Position numbers and translations under genes: made by a program
Source: a bacterium
Lineage (GTDB): Bacteria; Patescibacteriota; Microgenomatia; Levybacterales; UBA12049
NCBI GenBank assembly: GCA_021784535.1
Contig: JAJYHW010000060.1
Span: 1 to 27,257 of the forward strand
DNA: 27,257 nt
Reading direction: 5' to 3'
Part shown: piece after piece, positions 22,176 through 27,257 of the stretch
Layout of the letters: every line of letters starts with the position of its first letter
How positions within the stretch are numbered: the stretch's first letter is position 1
Notes under the pieces: generated by a model
The model's database searches: none
Told to the model about the DNA's origin: nothing
Seen by the model: only the letters and a program-made list of their open reading frames with translations

Positions 22176-23469
22176 ATCAGTATTGGGCATGAATGCCCGA
22201 AATTTTCTTTATATTCGCCCTTTCAATAAACCGTCAGCAAAACGTGTTGCTGATGATAAGCTTGAAACCAAAAAAATCCTCATAGAGAATGGCCTTCCGA
22301 CCCCTGCATTGCTTGCTACATTTTATACGCGAAAAGACGTACGCGATTTTGATTGGGATCTGCCGGAAGAAGGATTTGCAATCAAGCCAGCACGCGGTTA
22401 CGGAGGAGGCGGAATTATTGCTTTTAAAAGCTGGAAAAACGGAGTGGGGACAACTGTGAGCGGCGAACAATATACCATCAAACAACTTGAATCACATATT
22501 TTCAATATCCTTGATGGAGCATTCTCTCTACAATATTTACCGGACAAAGCTTTTATTGAGGAGCGGGTTATCCAGGATTCTTTTTTCAAAAAAATTACCC
22601 CCGTCGGACTTTCCGATATCCGCGTGATTGTCTTTCGACATGTCCCTGTCATGGCAATGCTTCGCATCCCGACCCGACAATCATTTGGCAAAGCCAATCT
22701 TCAGCTCGGCGCTCTGGCAGTAGGAATAGATCTTGCGACAGGCATCACAACAAGCGCTACGAGCAAAAGTCATCTGATTTATTTCATCCCGCAAAGTAAA
22801 AAAAAGACAGCGGGTATCAAGCTTCCCTATTGGGAAGATATTCTGCTGCTGGCATCGCAGACGCAAAACGCAATTGGTCTTGGATTTGCGGGAGTCGATA
22901 TTGTCCTTGATGCCAAAAAAGGACCTGTTGTCTTGGAAATAAACGCACGACCGGGACTAAAAATACAAAACGCAAATCTTGCTTCACTTCGTACCCGCCT
23001 TGATCGTATTGAAGATATGGATATCCCTACTCCCAAACGCGGAGTCGCACTTGCTCAGACACTTTTTGCTGAAAAATTTTCTGAAAAAGTCGCAACAGGT
23101 CCTCAGATACTCCCTGTTATTTATCCGGTCTCTATCAAAACAGATACTATTTTTAAAGAAATTAAAGCAAAGCTTGACACCGGAGCGTTTCGCTCTTCTA
23201 TTGATTCGACACTTGCGAAAGAATTAAAATTACAAATTAATAAAAAAATTGTGTATATTAAATCAGCAAGCGGCAGAGCGCATCGACCGACAGCAAGTCT
23301 GACTTTTTATCTTGCAGGAAAAAAGATTACATCGCATGTTTCACTAGTGAACAGATCTCACTTGAAATATCCAATGATTATCGGAAGAGCTGATTTAAAA
23401 GGATTTCTCATCCGTCCGGAAATCGACAATGAGCCCGACAGTGAGCTGGTTGATGAAATCGAAAAGTAA
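22162..23469 (+). CDS. ATP-grasp ligase-like protein fused to a RimB-like aspartyl (retropepsin-type) protease
   Basis: 435 residues. The N-terminal two-thirds (1-300) read as the alpha-L-glutamate-ligase-like/ATPgrasp_ST family: LGMNARNFLYIRPFN (8-22), DDKLETKKIL (31-40), GFAIKPARGYGGGGI (71-85), SDIRVIVF (151-158) and EINARPGLKIQN (259-270) with metal-binding Glu/Asn. Residues about 315-425 form a second domain with KLDTGAFRSSID (337-348, presumed catalytic Asp339) and YPMIIGRADLKGFLI (403-417), matching the RimB/ATP-dependent zinc-protease Pfam family (retropepsin-like). In proteobacteria the two are separate proteins encoded beside a 7TM protein. The start is chosen at the ATG right before LGMNARN and overlaps the 7TM gene by 14 bases. 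The substrate is unknown; a peptide-bond or amide ligase paired with its own hydrolase is inferred. Confidence 0.82.
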   Translation: MAISKSVLGMNARNFLYIRPFNKPSAKRVADDKLETKKILIENGLPTPALLATFYTRKDVRDFDWDLPEEGFAIKPARGYGGGGIIAFKSWKNGVGTTVSGEQYTIKQLESHIFNILDGAFSLQYLPDKAFIEERVIQDSFFKKITPVGLSDIRVIVFRHVPVMAMLRIPTRQSFGKANLQLGALAVGIDLATGITTSATSKSHLIYFIPQSKKKTAGIKLPYWEDILLLASQTQNAIGLGFAGVDIVLDAKKGPVVLEINARPGLKIQNANLASLRTRLDRIEDMDIPTPKRGVALAQTLFAEKFSEKVATGPQILPVIYPVSIKTDTIFKEIKAKLDTGAFRSSIDSTLAKELKLQINKKIVYIKSASGRAHRPTASLTFYLAGKKITSHVSLVNRSHLKYPMIIGRADLKGFLIRPEIDNEPDSELVDEIEK

Positions 23470-23543
23470 ACGTCGAAATTAAAATAAGATTAAATTCGGT
23501 TTGATACCTGCTGACGCGATAAGAGCACTATTATTTTTAATAA

Positions 23544-23571
23544 TTGACAAAATAAGTCTCATTGGTATAGT
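23544..23571 (+). promoter_or_regulatory. Probable promoter of the MazG-like gene
   Basis: TTGACA (23544-23549) and TATAGT (23566-23571) are separated by 16 bases. The predicted leader is about 155 bases, the longest in the window, with a 7-bp-arm inverted repeat, ATGCTAT/ATAGCAT, at about 23640-23667. Confidence 0.5.
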
Positions 23572-23733
23572 ATAAAAAAGGATTGTAAGCACATTTTCTT
23601 TACTATTAAGTCTTAACTTGTTAAGTTTTATAAAAAAAGATGCTATGCATGTTATTATTGATAGCATATTTATCGCCTTCCCAACAATTATTTAAAAACA
23701 TAAAACTTTGAAGAACTAATCAACGAAAACGCA

Positions 23734-24060
23734 ATGAAAACCAAACTCAATCTCAATCAGGCAATAAAAGAAACCAGAGCAGTCGCTGATGGTTTTCCTC
23801 ATAAAGGATGGACTATTCATACACGATTGGTTGAACTCATGGAGGAAGTCGGCGAACTCGCTAACGCGATTCAAACTGACGAAGGATTCAAATCCAAAAA
23901 ACGAAAAAAATCAGATGTAACCAATTCTGTCTGTGACAGTCTGTATGAATTACTGCTTATCGCAGATCACTATCACATTGATCTGGATAAAGAATATCCT
24001 GCGGTTCTGGAAGAAATTGAAACACGAAGAAAAAACGGAGACTTTGGTGACGAAGTATAA
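23734..24060 (+). CDS. MazG-like nucleotide pyrophosphohydrolase
   Basis: 108 residues, predicted all-alpha NTP-PPase of the MazG/iMazG superfamily, which hydrolyses (d)NTPs to monophosphate and pyrophosphate. The first metal motif is clear: ELMEEVGELANAI (34-46), with Glu37, Glu38 and Glu41. The second motif in the family is ExxD; here it reads SVCDSLYELLLIAD (65-78), keeping Asp68 but with Ser at the glutamate position, so activity may be altered. It ends 4 bases before the convergent pepF end. Housecleaning of nucleotide pools fits its neighbour Maf. Confidence 0.7.
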   Translation: MKTKLNLNQAIKETRAVADGFPHKGWTIHTRLVELMEEVGELANAIQTDEGFKSKKRKKSDVTNSVCDSLYELLLIADHYHIDLDKEYPAVLEEIETRRKNGDFGDEV

Positions 24061-24064
24061 ACAA

Positions 24065-25882
24065 CTATTCTATCTTTTTCAGTTTTTTTGCTAATTTCTC
24101 TGTTTCCTGCAATGTTGCTTCAATCTCATCAATCCCTTTATCCCAGAAAAGAGCGTCAGTAATATCAATGCCTAAATTACCAAAAATTTTCCTGGGTGAC
24201 TCAGATATGCCTGCTGACAAAAATTCTTTTACTTTAATGATAAATCGCGGGTTCTCTTTTACGCTTTTTTGCATTGATTTTGAAATGAGCAAGCCGCTGA
24301 CGTATGAATAGACATAAAAAAATGTCCTGATATGCCACCAGTAAATCCACCAGTTTTCAGATCCTGGAGACTGTTCAACCGCTGGCCCCATATAGGCGCT
24401 CATATTATTCTGAAAAATTTTTCCTATTTCCTGATGTGGGAGATACCCTTTTTCCCGGAACTCTTTATGAAGTTCCTGTTCAAACTGATAGCAGGCAGCC
24501 TGGCGAAAAATAGTTGAGATGTCAGCATCAAGTTTGGCAAGCATCAAATCAAAACGCATTTCTTCATCAGCAGTTTTTAAAATCTCCTGCAAAACAAAAT
24601 CTTCAGTAAATGTACTTGCGACCTCAGCTGTCGCGACCGGTGTTCCGAAATTAAGCGCATTTTGTTTTTTTCGCATCAGCTCGTTATTGATACCGTGCCC
24701 CATCTCATGAGCAAGCGTTTGCGCATCGCGCAGACTGCCTGTGTGATTAAGCAGTACATACGTAGGCTGCGTAAGAAGCCAATAGGTACAAAAAGCCCCT
24801 CCTCTCTTTCCTTTTTTGGGAGAGAAATCAATCTGTCCGTTATCTAAAAACTTTTTGAAAATTGCAGCAAATTCTTCATCGAGCTCTGAAAAAACTGTAT
24901 ACACCAGTTCTGCAGATTGCTGTAAAGAATATTCTTTTCCGGCTGAGACATAATCAATATTCCGTTCGTGATAAGCAAGTTTTTTAACTCCCGATAATTT
25001 TGCTTTTAATGTATAAAACCGCTGAGAAACATCATATCTCTTCGCAACAGTTGCAATGAGCGTATCAACAACTTCTGTCTCCATATCATCACTCAAATGC
25101 CGTGAGAAATCAGGACGGGACATACCACGCAATTCATCATCAATTTTTTTATTGGCAAAAATTGCGTTTATTTCTGATTCAGCAACATCAACATATTTTT
25201 CCAAGATATCATTAATTCCTTGTGCTGCTGAGTCTCTGACATTTTTATTCTTATTACTCAATAAACCTATTAGGCTCTCAAACGTTTTCTTTTCTTTCTT
25301 CCCTTCAGATGTCAATGTCTCTCTTTCTTCTTTTGAGATAAACGCAGAAACCATCTGTACCCATTTTCCATATGCCGGATCTTCTTTTAAGGTAAGTATT
25401 TTCTCCTCATTTTCACTCAAATTGTATTCCGCTTGTCGGAAAATCTTTTCCAAAAAATGATGATAAGAAGAAAGTTCCGGATCATTCAAAAATTCCTTTT
25501 GCTTTTTCCTGTCAACTTTTGCCAGACGGAGTTCAAAAAATTGCAATGCATTGCGCATCTGATTACTAAATTCCGTAATTTTCGCTACTCTTGCCTTAAT
25601 TTTTTGATCTGTCTGATCCTGCATGGAACGAAGCCAAAAATAATACCCTTCATTTCCATCGATGCCATAATTTCCAAGCAAGCTTTCGTATTCATCCAAG
25701 GCTGTTTTCAATACTTTTGCATCAATTAAATAATCTTCTCTTTTCTTCCATTTATTCACAAATGCTTCATTTGCCTTTTTGACAACAACGCGCTGTTTCT
25801 CAATCGCCGGATCGTCATCTGAAGAAAAAAGAGGAGAAAGATTCCATTCAGTATGCTTTATCTTTAAACTAAAATTCTTCAT
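24065..25882 (-). CDS. pepF: Oligoendopeptidase F (M3 metallopeptidase)
   Basis: A 605-residue cytosolic zinc peptidase that cleaves short peptides. The M3 motif HEMGH is at residues 392-396 (TLAHEMGHGINNEL), with the third zinc ligand probably Glu420 in ATAEVASTF. Upstream, GGAFCTYWLL (361-370) and PTYVLLNHTG (373-382) are typical of the family, as is the N-terminal WNLSPLF (13-19). The length matches PepF. It has its own promoter in the short gap after the HAD gene. Recycling of peptides would suit an organism with few amino-acid pathways (inference). Confidence 0.95.
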   Translation of the reverse strand: MKNFSLKIKHTEWNLSPLFSSDDDPAIEKQRVVVKKANEAFVNKWKKREDYLIDAKVLKTALDEYESLLGNYGIDGNEGYYFWLRSMQDQTDQKIKARVAKITEFSNQMRNALQFFELRLAKVDRKKQKEFLNDPELSSYHHFLEKIFRQAEYNLSENEEKILTLKEDPAYGKWVQMVSAFISKEERETLTSEGKKEKKTFESLIGLLSNKNKNVRDSAAQGINDILEKYVDVAESEINAIFANKKIDDELRGMSRPDFSRHLSDDMETEVVDTLIATVAKRYDVSQRFYTLKAKLSGVKKLAYHERNIDYVSAGKEYSLQQSAELVYTVFSELDEEFAAIFKKFLDNGQIDFSPKKGKRGGAFCTYWLLTQPTYVLLNHTGSLRDAQTLAHEMGHGINNELMRKKQNALNFGTPVATAEVASTFTEDFVLQEILKTADEEMRFDLMLAKLDADISTIFRQAACYQFEQELHKEFREKGYLPHQEIGKIFQNNMSAYMGPAVEQSPGSENWWIYWWHIRTFFYVYSYVSGLLISKSMQKSVKENPRFIIKVKEFLSAGISESPRKIFGNLGIDITDALFWDKGIDEIEATLQETEKLAKKLKKIE

Positions 25883-25895
25883 AAACTTGTTTGTT

Positions 25896-25925
25896 ATTGT
25901 AGCAATTATAATATAAACTTTTCAA
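25896..25925 (-). promoter_or_regulatory. Promoter of pepF
   Basis: On the minus strand TTGAAA (25925-25920) and TACAAT (25901-25896) are separated by 18 bases, giving a leader of about 7 bases. The -35 box lies inside the end of the HAD gene. Confidence 0.55.
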
Positions 25926-26655
25926 TTATGTGAGCAACACCATCTTCTTCGATGCTTGGCGCGACGTAATCGGCAATTTCTTTAATTTCCGATACGGCAT
26001 TGCCCATCGCAATTTTTAAGCCGCATGCCATCAGAAGTGGAAAATCATTGTATCCATCCCCTACTCCGATAATATCATGCGTCTCTATTCCCAAAAGTTT
26101 GGCAACCTCATAAATCCCATGCTGTTTTGTTGCTTCTGCGTGAGAAATGTTTAAAACAACTTCTCCGTGCTTCCAACTAATAATTTTATGCGCAGCAATT
26201 GTCTCTAAATGAGAAATTTTTGAAATAATCTCATCTGCCGTTTTGTTTGAAAGATTTTTAACCAATAAAGTAAATACTCCATTTGGTTTATAGGAAGAAA
26301 AATAAGTAAAAGCCTTGTGTTTTTCGTCGATTAATAGCTTATCGTGATAAGGTTTTAATAAATCTAGCAATGCTGCAATATCATGTATGAGAAGTGGTTT
26401 TTCATAGATAAATTTACGAGGATTCCCACTGACTATTTGTGATCCGCCAAGAAGAATTACCGGATTGGTAATTTGTAAAGCATCCAACACAGGTTCTGCA
26501 AGACGCAATGATCTCCCGGTTGCGACGCAAACTGCAAGTTTTTTGCGCGCTTTTTGTATCGCATCAATTACTTTTTGGGAAGGTAAACTGTCCTTACTAT
26601 TGGGTATTGTTGTCCCATCCAAATCGAGTATCAATGCTTTGTAGCGTTTCTTCAT
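25906..26655 (-). CDS. HAD-superfamily phosphatase (Cof type)
   Basis: 249 residues. Motif I is LILDLDGTTIP (8-18, nucleophile Asp11, acid/base Asp13), motif II is VATGRS (44-49), and motifs III/IV appear as a Lys near 175-180 and IGVGDGYNDFPLL (195-207). A large cap domain lies between motifs II and III (about 80-180), as in the Cof/SUPP group that acts on sugar phosphates, phosphoglycolate or flavin precursors. The substrate is not predictable. It follows Maf by 6 bases and is probably cotranscribed with it. Confidence 0.9.
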   Translation of the reverse strand: MKKRYKALILDLDGTTIPNSKDSLPSQKVIDAIQKARKKLAVCVATGRSLRLAEPVLDALQITNPVILLGGSQIVSGNPRKFIYEKPLLIHDIAALLDLLKPYHDKLLIDEKHKAFTYFSSYKPNGVFTLLVKNLSNKTADEIISKISHLETIAAHKIISWKHGEVVLNISHAEATKQHGIYEVAKLLGIETHDIIGVGDGYNDFPLLMACGLKIAMGNAVSEIKEIADYVAPSIEEDGVAHIIEKFIL

Positions 26656-26661
26656 ACTAAA

Positions 26662-27237
26662 CTAGAGAACCTCAATTCCAAACTCTTTCAGTACTTTGGC
26701 AACTTGAAATATCGATAATCCCACAGCGCCCATATAATCGCCTTCTATTTTTCTGACAAAAACTGCTGCCAGTTCATGAATCGCGTAAGCGCCGGCTTTA
26801 TCAAACGGCTTTTCTCGTTTTATAAAATCAGCGATTTCCTGTTGTGTAATTCTCCTGAACCAAATTTTTGTTTCAGTTGATTTCGTAACACACTTTTTTG
26901 TTTTTGTATCCAGAATTGTAAATCCGGTCACAATAGTATGTTGTGTTCCGCTTAATTGTCCCAACATCTTTTTTGCGTCTTCTTTATCTTCCGGTTTGCC
27001 GAATAACTTTCCTTTATAAGATACCATCGTATCAGCTGCGATAATAAGAGCATCGTCAAATTTCTTTCCGACCGCTTCTGCTTTTTGACGGGACAACAAT
27101 TCCACCTGTTCACGAGGAAAAAGTTTCGGATCTAATTTTTCTTCTATATTGCTTGAGACAACAATAAATGGCAATCCGAGTATTTGCAATAGTTGTTTTC
27201 TCCGCGGAGAAGATGATGCGAGAATTATTTTTTTCAT
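26662..27237 (-). CDS. maf: Maf-type nucleoside triphosphate pyrophosphatase
   Basis: 191 residues, the usual length. Maf enzymes hydrolyse dTTP, UTP or modified nucleotides and help exclude them from nucleic acids. Diagnostic motifs are ILASSSPRRKQLL (5-17), AADTMV (67-72, catalytic Asp69), FGKPEDKEDAKKML (79-92), and KAGAYAI with GDYMGAVGL near the C terminus. The gene starts 20 bases before the right edge of the window, so its promoter is not visible. The HAD phosphatase gene follows it. Confidence 0.94.
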   Translation of the reverse strand: MKKIILASSSPRRKQLLQILGLPFIVVSSNIEEKLDPKLFPREQVELLSRQKAEAVGKKFDDALIIAADTMVSYKGKLFGKPEDKEDAKKMLGQLSGTQHTIVTGFTILDTKTKKCVTKSTETKIWFRRITQQEIADFIKREKPFDKAGAYAIHELAAVFVRKIEGDYMGAVGLSIFQVAKVLKEFGIEVL

Positions 27238-27257
27238 TGTAACGAAATTTTCAAGAT

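Noticed and set aside
23479..23667. A 62-codon minus-strand frame between the ATP-grasp and MazG-like genes.
   Set aside because: It lies over a good plus-strand promoter and leader, has low-complexity hydrophobic content typical of AT-rich DNA, and has no recognisable features.
1..27257. CRISPR arrays, insertion sequences, rRNA genes or phage genes.
   Set aside because: No regularly spaced repeats, transposase motifs, rRNA-like sequence or phage structural genes were seen on reading both strands.

Overview
The window looks like part of a small, AT-rich, tightly packed bacterial genome, most likely a Candidate Phyla Radiation (Patescibacteria) member, perhaps of the Microgenomates/Roizmanbacteria kind. 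That placement is inference. It rests on very short intergenic gaps, small 'minimal' versions of several families, many short coiled-coil or membrane proteins of unknown function, and incomplete pathways. TGA is used as an ordinary stop (for example at the ends of pyrE and the trehalase gene), so the code is standard and not that of Gracilibacteria/SR1. Nearly every gene is predicted by family motifs read directly from the translations.

Layout. Bases 1-714 hold the 3' part of folD, interrupted by an in-frame heptanucleotide tandem repeat. Bases 738-3259 hold a promoter and a two-gene unit: argininosuccinate synthase fused to a methylglyoxal-synthase-like regulatory domain, then an amidinotransferase/arginine-deiminase-superfamily hydrolase. 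A cytosine-deaminase-like amidohydrolase converges on it. Bases 4314-7318 carry pyrimidine synthesis: pyrD, then a small coiled-coil gene, pyrF and pyrE. An ABC-2 type exporter pair follows (7373-9248). On the minus strand come a 2H phosphoesterase-like protein and a XerC/D-type recombinase. A GH37 trehalase (11156-12607) follows, with the recombinase promoter and the trehalase lying beside one copy of a 17-bp direct repeat whose other copy is at 12989.

Bases 12608-13534 are a 0.9-kb non-coding island, out of scale with the rest of the window. It holds a minus-strand terminator, iterated TGCAATA motifs, several palindromes, a perfect DnaA-box sequence with two weaker inverted ones, and a 10-bp tandem repeat. 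From 15131 to 13535 (minus) are yebC and a polytopic membrane protein. A TPR gene (+) runs divergently from them and overlaps, tail to tail, a tiny membrane protein. A seven-gene minus-strand series (21135 to 15857) follows: NIF3-like, EF-P, MFS exporter, a degenerate Lgt-like protein, RluD-type pseudouridine synthase, a LytR_C-domain protein and the tiny membrane protein.

At 21181 a tRNA-Leu(CAA) is followed one base later by the start codon of a 7TM protein, which overlaps a gene fusing an ATP-grasp ligase-like domain to a RimB-like aspartyl protease domain. This is a compact two-gene form of a peptide-ligase/protease membrane system known from proteobacteria in longer form. The right end has a MazG-like pyrophosphohydrolase, an oligoendopeptidase F, a HAD phosphatase and Maf.

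A window-wide regulatory theme is that the predicted -10 boxes sit only about 7-14 bases before the start codon for at least eight genes, implying leaderless or nearly leaderless mRNAs. All promoter calls are by eye.
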